From positions 1 to 47,465 of the forward strand of contig JAYMTF010000175.1 of NCBI GenBank assembly GCA_036897485.1: 47,465 nucleotides of DNA. The letters run 5' to 3'. The translations under genes and the position numbers were made by a program. Shown here one piece after another: positions 12,128 through 24,400 of the stretch. The stretch is from Pelargonium nanum (Eukaryota; Streptophyta; Magnoliopsida; Geraniales; Geraniaceae). A model generated the notes under the pieces. That model was not told the DNA's origin. It worked only from the letters and a program-made list of their open reading frames with translations, and made no database searches. Within the stretch, counting starts at the first letter, position 1. Each line of letters opens with the position of its first letter.

Positions 12128-13149
12128 AACATTTTAGCTTACACTTATGCTATTTCATCAACATACGTGTTAGCACTAATAGTGTTGGTACGAGGAATAT
12201 GGCCCTATCTTATCATGTAAGAGCCCAGCGCGAGAGGATATAATCAAGTATAAATAAGAAACATACAAACACTGAAAAGTAGACACTAATCCCCAAATAT
12301 TAAGAAAATACAGGAAAAGAAAAAAAGAGTCTTGTTTAGCAGGTTAGGTATCAAAGAAGAAGTCACCAGACTCTGGTTGAAGCAAAATGGATAAAGTAAC
12401 ATTTGGTGAATTTGACGTGAAACGAGAAGCGACGACACAACGAAAACCTCGAGGCTTTAATGAAAATGACGACGAGGCATTCTCTTCCCTCGTGAAGACC
12501 CGTTATCAGATTTTTTATTATAATATCCAGTCTTTTTGCTTGGTTACAGTGAATACATACCATGAGTTAATTAAACTCAAATTTAAATCCAAAGATATGA
12601 ATACATACACACAGAGAGAATTATCAATTATGTCACAATTAATCCACACTACGTACCATGAAGTGAAGGCCTAGACTGACATGTATGATTGAAAAGTAAT
12701 AACTGAAGTTGGTTATTAAATTACTGGTAATATGAAGCTTATTAGAAACATGAGTCCAAATATAATAACTCAAAGCATAAAATCCGAAGCTTTTATGATA
12801 GAATGTGATATATATAGTTAATGGTTGTTAGTTAATTACGTTTAAAATATACAGAAGTTATGATAGAATTTAGTTACAGTTGATTATAAATAGAGTGAAT
12901 TAAGTGATAGTTGACTGAGATTGGTTGAATTAATCCACAATATATATATATAATCTGATACATATCGATCCCACAAAAGTGATTGGTTGAAAAAGTAAAA
13001 TGTACAGGTAGCTAGGGCTACAGCGTAGGCGGCTGAGAGAAGAATAGAAGCTTTAAAAAATGGAGGCGGAACCGGTGAGATTAGATGATGAAGTGATGGT
13101 CTATATATGATAATGCAATATAGGAACAAATGCATGCATAAATGCTTCA
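12128..13149. other. Intergenic DNA, nothing recognised
   Basis: AT-rich sequence. A 95-codon frame at 12387-12674 starts with ATG but shows no family motif and no sign of being a gene. A (TA)n run lies near 12941-12953. Confidence 0.4.
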
Positions 13150-13400
13150 ATTTTATACATTACATTTTTTCTTTAAACCATGGGGATTTTGAGCAGGCTC
13201 GCACTTTCGCGATATGCACCTTTAAGCCATTTGACCATATTCATACTATTCTCCATTCGAGGCTTGGTCACAGCGTTAAGGATTTATCACCTCTCCCTCA
13301 CAGGTGTGTTGAATAGGGATCGAACTCAAGAGCTCTTCCCACTCACACAGTCCCAGTGCGCCAACTGCGCCACACCCAGTGGCTATTTTATACATTACAT
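13150..13400 (-). mobile_element. Intact tRNA-derived SINE (family A) with 16-bp target duplication
   Basis: Direct repeats ATTTTATACATTACAT at 13150-13165 and 13385-13400 flank a 219-bp body. Read on the - strand, the body begins with a tRNA-like head: Pol III A box TGGCGCAGTTGG (13372 down to 13361) and B box GAGTTCGATCCC (13327 down to 13316). It ends in an A-rich tail (AAAGAAAAA). No coding capacity. Head, tail and target duplication together make the SINE call firm. Confidence 0.9.
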
Positions 13401-13486
13401 TACATGCAGGAGTTGTGGTTGTGGTGCATGGACCATTTTTCTATAGCTTCAAACTATATATGATGTAACATTTCATTTGTGTAATT

Positions 13487-13595
13487 TTTTTCGGTTTAAC
13501 CATGGGGTTCCTGAGCGGGCTCGCACACTCGCGGTTGGCACCTTTAAGCCGTTTTACCACACCCAGCTTAATTCTCACTCGCCCCACTGTTAGCG
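13487..13595 (-). mobile_element. SINE fragment, family A (3' part, - orientation)
   Basis: GGTTTAACCATGGGGTTCCT and GAGCGGGCTCGCACACTCGC match the 3' part of the intact copy just upstream (AACCATGGGGATTTTGAGCA, GGCTCGCACTTTCGCG), in the same orientation. The tRNA head is missing or too diverged to see. Confidence 0.7.
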
Positions 13596-14037
13596 CACTA
13601 AGCGGTATATATGAATAACAAAGAAACTTGTAAAGTGGTGTGGAAACTACCCACTACACTTTTACGAGAGACTCATTTCCATGGATTTGAATTGTTAATA
13701 ATATTTTTTTTCTTCTAAGCAAGAAAATGCACTTTTATTACTGAGATGAGAGCGAAAATATGAACGCTTAAAAAGTACAAGAAAGAGCCAAATATACAAA
13801 GACAGTCAGAAAAAACTGGTTACATTAAGAGCGTGAAGCTCATTCTAAGAAAAAAAAACGAAGCAATTCAATTGAACGAGAACGCCATGTTTCCATAGAC
13901 AAGAATGATGAGGGTTAGCGAGAAAACGTGACAAATGCAACTGAAAAGTTAAGGGCACGATCGAAGCATTTGAAAGCTTGTGATCAAATATATGAAGACA
14001 AGAGAAAATGTTCAACACTCATTCTAAAACAAATGAA
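13596..14037. other. Intergenic DNA, nothing recognised
   Basis: No gene or repeat recognised beyond simple AT-rich sequence and A-runs. Confidence 0.4.
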
Positions 14038-14241
14038 GTACTCATCATGTCTCAAAAACAACGTTATTGTTTCTATTTTGAAAAAATGAAATAAAAGTTA
14101 GTAATTAGTGTATTATGTTCACTTTTATATTTTCAAGTTCATTCTTATAACAAACTTATTATAAATATATTGTTAACAATTCACGTGTAGCTAACTTTCT
14201 AAACAAACGCTTATTTTAAGACAAGAAAAAACGAGAGTAAT
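14038..14241. mobile_element. Degraded Stowaway-like MITE
   Basis: The left end TACTCATCATGTCTCAAAAA and the right end (reverse complement TACTCTCGTTTTTTCTTGTC) form an imperfect inverted repeat of Stowaway type around about 205 bp of AT-rich filler. No coding capacity. Confidence 0.5.
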
Positions 14242-16270
14242 TGTTTCGGAACAAACAGGTATTTATGAATATCGATGTACGTACGAGTATTGAAATTGAA
14301 AGTAACGATGGATGCGTGTATTATTTGCACCTAACAAAAACGCTAAACGGAGTGAAAATTGAAGTGAGAACATAACTCTCACCAACTCTCCTCTACACAT
14401 ATAAGTCCCAATCATTGAATCCTACCAGCTGCGCTGCTGTTGAATTTTCCATGTATTGTGCACAATTAACTCTATATTGTTGGAGTGATTTAATTTGTTT
14501 ATCTCAAATGTGTATTGGATTAATGTTGAATATTTGTGACTATATATAGTCTATTATTTTGTTGAGACAATTGAGATAGCCATAGCTAGCTAGCTAGAAT
14601 CTGGTTTTGATCTCCTAATAATTAAAATAATATATGGGTCATTGGCTAATTGATTCTACTTCTACCTACATATCTCATAAACCATAAAGTCCTGGTGATG
14701 TAAAGAAGAGTCAATTTTCTTTGAATGTGTATCTTCAATGCCGACTTGTGACAGTTGAGAGAGTGCATTGCATGGTAGTGTTGTAGAGTACCATATATAG
14801 AGGGGGTCCATTTCAACTGCAATACAAGCTATAAGCTACAATATTCCATATTTTACAAATTAAACTCGGTTAAGGGCTTGTTTGTTATCTCTCCTTCAAA
14901 ACGGTAAGTAACTAAACACTCAGTAGAGCAAGTAGTTAGTTTCACGTGGTCCATCGAGGTCTCAAGTTCAAGTCTCGGTGTTTGTAAACTTGCTAATAAA
15001 AAAAACTGTAAGGAGCTGTAAGTTGAGTTTATAGCAAAAATATCTTTGGTAATTAAACATCGATTGTAAGAAAGTATAAAATGTGTAAATCACCAAAAAG
15101 AACATAGAGTACTACAAAAACGGTCAACCAAAAATACAACTATGGTTGATCGGTACTTGTTTCCCACGATACCCATTTCGCTCCTGCAGGTTTTGTCTTC
15201 TTTAAGGAGATAAATTGATCTTTAGCTCATATAATAAGCAAATAGTAATAATTTACCAAATAAACTACATCTCACGTGACACTCTCTTCCTTCAAATCAT
15301 ATGTGGCACCTCTTTTTAGGAGCAGATAGAGAAAACAAACAAAATTGTTTAAACAATCGTTAAGATTTAGCGTAGACAAACACTTGTGAATAGAGTTTTT
15401 CATGCACTTATATTTGCACTATGGTGTTCCTTATCTGAACTATGATTTTCGAAAAGTTAAGAGACTGATGTAAGCAAATTAGGGTTACATATTGTCGTTT
15501 TCAGATCGTGTTTGGAACTAATGTATTACATATGACTTCAACCTAATGCATGCACATATAAAAGCCTAGAAATGGAGCAAAACAATACCAAAAAAAACAT
15601 GAAAAATGAAGAAGTTTTTTTAGTTAGAAGCAAAACATATGCATATGATTCATTTACCAAACTAGTTGTAACCCATCAAACCATCTTAATGCATATGATC
15701 CATCTCCAGCTGCACTCCCAACATATATGAATTCAACCAGCCTGGCTTCTTAATTCACTGCTCTCCATATACAAGTAATTACACTAATGCATATAATTAA
15801 TTCTAGTAGTATAAATTCTGGTTAATTACATTCAGGAAATCCAGGTACGTACACTAGTAATTATGGGACCGTTAAAACCATAATTGAAAGAATTTTTTTT
15901 CTTAATGAATGGAATAGATATTTTGTTTGTTAGTTTAATTAATTAATAACTTGCATATTGATATTGAATTTAATTACAAGTCAAGTCTAAAGACAACAGT
16001 ATAAATATAAATATAAATTATTATTATTTTTTTTTTGATTCAATAAATTATTATTAATTACACCAGAATTATATAAATGTAATGTAGCAATAAGCAGCTA
16101 TATAGATGAAAAGCCTAGCTAAATTAAGATGATAAATTTCCAGAGCTACAGCTACTTGTAGTAGTTGCTCCTATCTTCAACTGCCACCCATCTCTCACTG
16201 TCTCTGCTCCAAACAACAACACCAACAATGACTCAAACACAATGCAAAAAAATACAAATAAAAGGCTCAA
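14242..16270. other. Intergenic DNA with one possible tRNA-like SINE remnant
   Basis: Around 14905-15010 a segment reads CTCAGTAGAGCAAG, then GGTCTCAAGTTCAAGTCTC, then an A-run. It resembles weak A and B boxes of a tRNA-derived SINE, but I see no target duplication. A diverged relative may lie at about 29700-29790. The rest has no gene that I can support. Confidence 0.4.
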
Positions 16271-16274
16271 AATA

Positions 16275-16665
16275 AACTCTGACTTTCGTGTTTGATTTAA
16301 TTTGGTTCTCGAACTTCTTTTACATCTAGAACCGTCCATGAGTTTTCGTATTTTGACCTAGTTTGGTTGTGTTTTTCAACCCAACTTGGTTTCTAAATAT
16401 TTTTTAACTCCAAATAGTTCATGAACTTTCAAATATTGACCAAATTACTGAATTTTTGATATAAATTCTAAGGGTAAAGACCATTTTGGGTAAATATTTA
16501 AAAGTTCATGGACCAAATAGAATCGAAACACGAAAGTTCATGAACCGTTTTGGTCAAAAAAATTCATAATACAAATTGGGTCGAAACACGAAAATTCAGA
16601 AACTATTTTTAAGAATCAAATTGAATCGATACAAAAGTTCATGTACCAAATTAGATATTTTACTG
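16275..16665. mobile_element. Fold-back (long inverted repeat) element, family 2
   Basis: The left half contains AATTTGGTTCTCGAACTTC and the right half contains complementary phrases such as AAAGTTCATGTACCAAATT, so most of the element can fold on itself. The centre (ACTTTCAAATATTG ... TTTTGATATAAATTCTAAGG) is shared with the element at 38113-38472. Ends are approximate. Confidence 0.6.
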
Positions 16666-17296
16666 TAACTATATGATAAAAAGATTGTTTGTCCTTTGAT
16701 ATAAATTAATGGTATCGACCAGCATTTTAATATTACAATTAAAATTCATTATGTACCCTTATTTCAATATCACACAGACATGCCTATTCAAAAACTTAGA
16801 ATAGTCCACATTATTACTTTGTATTATAGTTAAAATAAATGGAAATAAACTTAAATCATTATTTTATTTGTTAATTTTCCTTTTGATTGTTTCAGCATTC
16901 AATCCACTTTACTAATTTAATTCATATTTTATTGGACAAATATTAATTTAAATTCAAATCCATATCTAACTTCTCATATGATACACTACATACATACCTA
17001 TATTCGTAATAAATTTAAAAGAAAACTCTTAATTAAAAATAAAATAAAAAAGTCCTATTTATTGTAAATATTTTCACAGCATATATTCACTTTACTAATG
17101 GAATTTATATCTCAATCATATTAATATTTAGACATCTATTCATTTAACAAACAGAATTAATATACTTCAAAAGAAATAATAATTAGAGTTAAAATCCATC
17201 ATTTAGCTTCCCAAATGACACAGACGTGGGTAATGATAAATTTCGGTAATTAAAATAAACAATATTATTATTTGTATGAGATGTGTTACAAGAAAC
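16666..17296. other. Very AT-rich intergenic DNA
   Basis: No gene, and no repeat with clear ends. AATTAAA/TTAAAT-rich sequence throughout. Confidence 0.4.
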
Positions 17297-17458
17297 CAAC
17301 AATTAACTTTTTTTTATCAATTAAGCTACAAAACAGGGGTAGCTCTCCCCTATAAACCTAAATAACCCACAACATACCGCATGCAGGGAGACTCGAACAT
17401 GAGATCTTTAAGAAAATTCAAAGCGCTTAAACCGTGTGACCCAACTTGCTTTGGTAAA
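17297..17458 (-). mobile_element. SINE, family B (- orientation)
   Basis: The reverse complement of the copy at 30964-31101: shared phrases are CAGGGGTAGCTCTCCCCTAT, GCATGCAGGGAGACTCGAAC (B-box region) and AAGCGCTTAAACC. It ends in a T-run (A tail on the - strand). An imperfect target duplication AAACCAACA is visible on both sides. Confidence 0.7.
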
Positions 17459-17483
17459 AACCAACATTTTACTTAATTCCTTG

Positions 17484-17745
17484 ATATATATATAGAGAGA
17501 GAGAGAGGGAGAAAGAGAGAGCAATGATCATAAACCAAGATTTATTTGGTTTAGACTAAGCCATTAATGAGGTGATGACATCTCATTAAAAATCATGGAT
17601 CCAGTCGGATCGCTCCGCTCCCACCAATTCGCTTGGGTGTGTATGAGTGAAATTGAATGATGTGTTATCACATCATTAGTTTGACTTAACCAAAACCATA
17701 AAATGTTTGACTTAGATTCTTTTTTCCCCCTCTCTCTATATATAA
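17484..17745. mobile_element. MITE, family 1, ending in TA/GA microsatellites
   Basis: The left end TATATATATAGAGAGAGAGA is mirrored by CCCCCTCTCTCTATATATA at the right end. Inside are TTTGGTTTAGACTAAGCCA and TTGACTTAACCAAAACCA, and a centre GGATCCAGTCGGATCGCTCC related to the CSN1-intron element (GTGAGTGAAGCGACC/GCTGGATCC, opposite strand). No coding capacity. Confidence 0.55.
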
Positions 17746-17811
17746 ATATTATCAAAATTCATCTGAATTAAGCAAACATATGGAGATATGTGAGAACTTT
17801 AACATGTGATC

Positions 17812-17916
17812 AAACTTCGAATGAGAATTAGTTCGAGCGTGATTAAACGGATTAAATTTGTCAACCACGAGTTTGTGAACCCACTTAAAACACATCATGG
17901 TTCGGAAACCAAAAAA
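17812..17916 (+). mobile_element. SINE fragment, family A (+ orientation)
   Basis: GAGCGTGATTAAACGGATTA, GTCAACCACGAGTTTGTGAA, then CATGGTTCGGAAACC and an A-run, matching the 3' half of family A with more substitutions than the other copies. Confidence 0.5.
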
Positions 17917-19520
17917 AATATCATTTGAATGGTTTCAACATATTTTTTCATGGAATGGTTCAACGTTTAAATGATGAGAAGTAAGAATAAACGGTTAGTA
18001 TATAACATATATCTATTTTATTGTTAGTATCTTTCTTTTTTAAGCATAATAGTTTATTACATTTGATATCTTATGAGAATCATATATTAAATTATAGTAG
18101 AATCTAAAACCTTCATCTAACTTTCATGATATTGATATAGACAACCCTATTCATGAATTTAACGTGCTGACTTAAACAATTGACCTTGCCATTTTTTTTG
18201 AAATGCCATTTTATTATTTTCCTATATATTAATAAACAATAAACTTTATATAACAATATGAGAAATCAAATCTATCATACATATTGTTCTCATATGGTAC
18301 GGAAATACATATTCATGGGCGAACACGGGAAGATTTTTAGAAATTGAATGACTATCTACTGAACTATTATTCTGACCATCGACAGAACGAGTGATAAACT
18401 TGTAGAAAGAAGGGAAAACACAATTAGGAGCAAATCGACCACCTCAAACAAAAGACCAACAACCTCGAGCAAATGACCAACCCCCTAACGCAGATGCCTG
18501 ATCACCACGACCTCTTGACTTTCCACTAAAGCCAAAGCTTAGGCCTCGAGTAACCAAATTTAGGCCTCGAGTAACCAAATTTTATGCGGTTGAAGGCACC
18601 ACAACACGGTAGAGGCAATATGAGGAGATTGTGAGAAATCATACTCATATTCCACTTTAAGATTCACAACTAAGGGAATATCTCCACATGAGGAACGAGG
18701 GCACTAGGAGCCAGAGGAATAAAGTTTCGACGCTAACCAGACTAGTTATAAGAAAGTCAGTCCCAAATCGTAAATTGACCACAACCAACATGCACCATTA
18801 ACCACAACGCATCTTTGACGCACACATTTAACCAACAACTAAACCCATGAACCACTCATACACAAGTTTTATACAATACTTGATTGAAGACCAACAAACA
18901 CATGCACGAACGAGTAATTACAAAGACATATATAATGTCATAGAAACCCGAGTGGATAAGTAGACTATTCCATAGCAGTCATGAGTAAGTGTTGGGCAGG
19001 CCACACCCAACACAATCCTCATATCCACCTTGCGTTATTGCGTCTACTTCTTTCGTTATCCTTATATCAAACTTCCGCAAGACTGTTTTTTCAATGTACC
19101 CAATCTCACCAACTCATGTGGCATGTGTTCCAGGCCCTCTAAGTCGCGACACGATCCCTTGATGCACTTTGGTTTCTCCAAAGCCACAAAAAAAGAAAAA
19201 CACTAAGACCATACCCGAGGTAGTAAGCTCTCCTAGAGGATCCACACTACCCCATTGTGCCTAGGGCACATAGAGGATTCACGACTCTCCTAATGTCTAT
19301 GGGTAGAGCGTTCAGAAATGCAATACTCAATCTCACAAGTAGCTGCGGAGTGAGCCACACATCACAACAACCAATCAGAGGCTGCATGTCATTATGTAAG
19401 TATTGTAAGTATAATTACTCTTCTCTTGATAGATGTACGAATTGTAAGTTATTTTCACTTTTTATGCACTTTGCTTCTAAGAGTTCTCTATAGAATTCTT
19501 AGCGTTTTTCGGATTTTTCT
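17917..19520. other. Intergenic DNA with a 21-bp tandem duplication
   Basis: TAGGCCTCGAGTAACCAAATT occurs twice in tandem at 18540-18560 and 18561-18581 (21 bp; only the first 20 bases of the unit matter for recognition). The less AT-rich stretch 18400-19400 could be an old retroelement remnant, but I found no protein motif to support this. Confidence 0.4.
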
Positions 19521-20078
19521 TAATGAGACATTTACTCACTTGAGAAGGATACTAATAAACACATCTAAGATTCTCTCTTAATTATGTGTTACGTTACTCC
19601 GACAATAATTTGACCAATAAAGGAAAGTGCTTATAAAGATTTTAGGCTTGAATTCTTTTAGAAAAATGCAATGACACGTGGGCGAAACGACAATGAAATC
19701 TCCGTGTTCTTCGAATTCCTCTTATTGAGAATGTTACTCAAAATCACATCAAAGATCCCTTCTTAATTATGTGTTACGTTATCCCGACAATGATTTAACC
19801 AATTAAGGAAAGTGTTCATAAAGATTTTAAACTTTAATTATTTCAGATAAAATGCAATGACATGTGGGCAAAACGACGATAAATTCTCTGTGTTCTTCGA
19901 ATTTCTCTAATTGAGATATGTACTCACTTGACGGTTACATAAAAACACATCAAAGATTCCCTCATAATTATGTGTTACGTTATCCTTACAATGGACCAAT
20001 AAAAGAAAGTGCTCATAAAGATTATAAACTTGAATTCTTTCAAAAAAATGCAGCGACACGTGGACAAAGCGACAATAC
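19521..20078 (+). repeat. Threefold tandem repeat (about 186-200 bp unit) upstream of the HD-ZIP gene
   Basis: Three adjacent diverged copies share, in the same order, CACATC, TTAATTATGTGTTACGTTA, ACCAAT, AAAGTGCTCATAAAGAT and GACACGTGG. The anchor CACATC falls at 19560, 19745 and 19946. The E/G-box hexamer is CACGTG at 19675 and 20057 and CATGTG at 19861. Each copy also holds a CCAAT. The array ends about 430 bases before the TATA box of the HD-ZIP gene, so it could act as a promoter module; that is inference. Confidence 0.75.
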
Positions 20079-20511
20079 ATACGACGAAGTTACTTCAACT
20101 CGAGCCAAGAAACACATCACCCCCATTTAAAACTTCGAAGTAAAATGAATGACAATACTATATTATCTCCCAAATTTTTGAAAAATCTACCGTTGAGTCA
20201 AAGAAACATAAAACCCAAGTCTCTAACATGTATAGTCTTGATACATAAGTCAAATTATGTAAAATTTGTTTCTTAAAAATGACTAGTCCCAAGTTCTAAT
20301 TTTATCACCATACTCCTTAAATACCGCTAAAAAGATAATGTATGTACATTATAAGCCATTCAAAACCTTTCAAATTACAGTGAAATTGCTTTCAATTTTT
20401 GTTACAGTGACACAAAATTACAAAACGTTAAAAATAGAGGTTGACACACAAAAAAGCCAGAATTTGGGATCTGAAAAAATGTATATTTTTTACTGGCACT
20501 GAACCGTGTTC

Positions 20512-21443
20512 TATAAAGAGTTAAAAAGGCAACACACTTTCACAGTCACCACTCTCTTTCTCTCTCTACAAGAAAAAGAAGAAAAAGAGGAGAGAGAATG
20601 GAGAAAAGAAAGAGAGGTCAACCGACCCTTTTTGGTGTTATGTATTTGTAAGGCTTCGAAGACTCCACATATAGGGTTTTATCTTCACCTTTTCTGTTTT
20701 TCTCTCTCCATTTCCTCTTTCTTCTCTCTGCACAAAAAAGAAGAAGAAGAAGAAGCAAAAGCTCTTATGGTCAAATCATATGGTCAAGCATGCACCTGTA
20801 CAGGAAGCTAAACTAGGGTTCTTCCCAATTTTCTTCTTCTTCATCACCACCATCTTCCCAAACCTCATTTGGGTCCTCTGTTGAAACTTTCAGGCTAGTG
20901 TGAGTGAGTGAGAGAGAGGGTTAGAGAAGGAGGAGCAAAGCCTGAAAAAAAAGTTCATTTTTTTTTCCTGTTTGAGCTTGCCTTCTTTCTCTTTCTTTCT
21001 CTCCAAAGAAACAATCTCCAAGAGAGGGAGTTGGAGACATTCTGGGTTTTGTGTACTTTTTCATTTTTTCTCTACCCTTTTGTCTCCTCTATCCTCTCTC
21101 TGGTTTCATTTTCATTTTTTTTTTCACAATTTTCTTGTGTCCGTTGTTGGTTTACGTTACTGGAGTGTTAACATTGACCAGTTCTGTGATTTGTTTGATA
21201 TCGACGGTGGGAAGTGAAAAATCAGAGAAATAGGCAAGAGAGTATGGGTGTTATCGGAAATGAAGAGAATCAGTATATGTGAAGATTGTAGAGAATCTGC
21301 TCGTATAGGAAGGTTGCTCTCCTAATTTTGGTAACCTCAAAATTGGAGCAAATCTCGAGAGACCCATTTCTTGTATTTAAGACTAGACCGAAGAAGAAGA
21401 AGAAAACAAAAGAGAGAGTGAGTGCTTATCTGATATTTATTTG
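20512..21443 (+). promoter_or_regulatory. Promoter TATA box and long uORF-bearing 5' leader of the ANL2-type gene
   Basis: TATAAAG at 20512-20518 predicts a start near 20545 and a leader of about 900 bases rich in C/T and GA runs. Upstream ATG frames: 20598-20651 (17 codons plus stop, MEKRKRGQPTLFGVMYL), 20767-20811 (14 codons, MVKSYGQACTCTGS), the overlapping 20780-20884 (34 codons) and 20790-20816 (8 codons), and 21244-21282 (12 codons, MGVIGNEENQYM). All end before the main ATG. A 5' UTR intron, common in this family, could remove some of them; an acceptor-like TTTCAG sits at 20888-20893. Confidence 0.55.
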
Positions 21444-24400
21444 ATGAGTTTTGGGGGTTTTCTAGACAACAGTCCCGGCGGCGGCGGCGGAGCCAGAATC
21501 GTCGCCGACATACCTTACAGCAACACCATGCCCGCCGGTGCAATCGGCCACCAGCGCCTCCTCACTCCGTCTCTCACCAAGTCCATCTTCAACTCTCCCG
21601 GACTCTCTCTCGCACTCGTACGGATCAATATATATCTTATTTTTTTCCTTATTATGGATTTTTGTTGGTTTTGGAGTTTGAATTCATGGTGGTTGATTTG
21701 ACAGCAAACGAACATGGACAGCCATCATCAAGGTGATGCGACGAAAGTGGCTGAGAATTTCGAGCCCAGCATCATGGGGAGGAGGAGCCGAGAGGAGGAG
21801 CACGAGAGCAGATCTGGAAGCGACAACATGGACGGAGCTTCCGGCGACGACCTGGACGCCGCCGACAACCCTCCCCGGAAGAAGCGCTATCACCGACACA
21901 CTCCCCAGCAAATCCAGGAACTCGAAGCGTAAGCTTCTTCTCTTCTCTTCGCAGTCATTAATTTTCTCTTCTCAATAATCCATCTGATTGTTTGTTTGTT
22001 TGTCTCATCAGGCTGTTCAAGGAGTGTCCTCATCCCGACGAGAAGCAACGATTAGAGCTCAGCAGACGCCTGTGCTTAGAGACCAGGCAGGTCAAGTTCT
22101 GGTTCCAGAATCGTCGAACCCAAATGAAGGTGCTGCTCAAAAACCATATCCATCAACTCCATTGTTGTTGTTTTTGTTTTTTAATGGAGTTGACACGTTT
22201 TTATTTTGGTCTTGCTACAGACGCAATTGGAGCGTCATGAGAATACGCTTCTCCGGCAGGAGAACGACAAGCTCCGGGCGGAGAACATGTCGATCAGGGA
22301 CGCCATGAGGAACCCGATATGCTCCAACTGCGGCGGTCCGGCGATTATCGGTGACATCTCTTTCGAAGAACAGCACCTGCGAATCGAGAACGCCCGTCTC
22401 AAGGACGAGCTAGATCGGGTCTGTGCGCTGGCAGGTAAGTTTCTAGGTCGGCCCATTTCGTCGCTGGCCAATTCCATCGGCCCTCCGCTTCCGAGCTCAA
22501 GCTTAGAGCTCGGAGTCGGCAACAATGGAGGCTTTTCTGGTATGCAAATGCAGTGTGCATTGCCGCCCGAGTACGGGGGCGGGATGTCAAACTCGTTGGC
22601 GGTGGCTCCGCCTCAGAATAGATCGAACTCCGGCATGGACAGATCGATCGAGCGGTCCATGTACTTGGAGCTGGCTTTGGCTGCCATGGATGAGTTGGTC
22701 AAGATGGCTCAGACTGATGAGCCACTTTGGGTCAAGAGCTTGGAAGGTGATAGGGAGATACTGAATCAGGAAGAGTACATGAGGTTCACTCCTTGCATTG
22801 GACTCAAACCCAATGGGTTCGTCACCGAGGCTTCCCGGGAGACTGGTATGGTCATCATCAACAGCTTGGCTCTTGTGAAGACTCTCATGGACTCGGTAAT
22901 TAAGCCATTTTTGCATTCCCATTGTTTAGTGCCTGCTACCTGTTTATGAAAAGTACTGTGAATGATTTTTGACTGTTATTTGCAAATTCTTTCAAATAGA
23001 ATCAATGGGCAGAGATGTTTCCTTGCATGATTGCAAGAAGTTCAACCACAGATGTAATTTCCAGTGGAATGGGTGGAACCAAAAACGGTGCACTTCAACT
23101 GGTTAGCCATATTTGAAATTTTGATGATTTATTACTGGTTTGTTTTTGAGTTATTTCTGCCAAATATGCCACAGTACTTGGTTTTGAGTGTTTTGTCCAA
23201 TGAACTGTCTTGTCCAGATGCATGCTGAACTGCAAGTTCTTTCGCCTTTGGTGCCGGTACGCGAGGTCCATTTCCTCCGCTTCTGCAAGCAGCACGCAGA
23301 GGGGGTATGGGCAGTGGTGGATGTATCCATTGACGCCATCCGGGAACCTTCTGGGTGCGCATCGGCATTTGTGAATTGCAGGAGGCTTCCTTCTGGTTGT
23401 GTTGTGCAAGATATGCCTAATGGCTACTCTAAGGTAAAAAAACCAACTAAACTATGCTCTCAATTCTTTTAACTTGTATTTATTTTATAGTACTATATAC
23501 ATTTATTATGCTTTTTCAAGTGGGTGGTGGTGCTTTTTGTTTTGTTTTTGGTGTTGTGTAGCTTCAGCCTTTAATGAGTTTGTTGAGGCAACTGCAAAAT
23601 TGTTGCTTAGTTGAAAACATTTAATTTGTTTTGCAAAACACCAAGTAAAAAATCATGAGCATTTTGTATTCCTAAGTTGCTTAATTAGAGTGAGCTCAAG
23701 CATCTAAGAGTTTGGTTTGTCTAGTGATTACTCACTATATCTTCACTCTGTCAGTGTTGAGTATTGAATATTGTATTTGCATCTAGATTCTCAACGGGCT
23801 TGAACCTTCCTAGAGTCTTATTATATGGTTCTTCTGGTGCCAAAAATTATAGTATAATTTAGCTACAAGTTTCAACAACTGGGTTTGCTTAATCTTACTT
23901 AAATATTGCCACACTACATCAGCAAATCGAGGTTTTGCCATTATAATATTTCAATGGAAGCCTCTATTACTCTGATTTCTGTGCATTGAACACATTAATT
24001 TCATATCCTGTTGTATATATACACATTGCATTGTAGTTGTCAACATTGGTTGAATAAACTACACATTTGATGTTTCTATTCCCATCTTTGATGCTCCCTC
24101 CCTCGATCACACACCCATTAGGTATATTTTAATTTGTGCAACTACTATGTGCCTGTGTGAGAGAGACTTGGTTCTATACTCAAATAAGTCTTTGTAGTCA
24201 AACCCCAAAACTGGCTTTTTTGTTTGCACATGAGTATAGAAATGGCACAGGCAACAAGTACTACTTGTATCGATGTCTCTAGCTCCCCACAGTGCACCAA
24301 TGTCCTCCAATTCTCGTGATAGTTTATCTACTCTCATTATTTTATGTGATTTTCAAACCATGTTCCTCATTGAGCCCAATCTTATGTCCTTTTCAAAATA

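Noticed and set aside
12387-12674. 95-codon ATG frame as a gene
   Set aside because: No family motif, no gene-like context, and set in repeat-rich intergenic DNA.
13316-13372. A real tRNA gene on the - strand
   Set aside because: A and B boxes are present but no clover-leaf with paired anticodon stem can be drawn; the A tail and target duplication show it is a SINE head.
14740-14775. miR156-like phrase TGACAGTTGAGAGAGTGCAT
   Set aside because: It resembles miR156 only loosely and no complementary star strand exists within 200 bases, so no hairpin.
23496-23503. L1 box (TAAATGTA, - strand) in ANL2 intron 6 as an autoregulatory site
   Set aside because: An 8-base match in AT-rich intron is expected by chance, and none was found in the proximal promoter.
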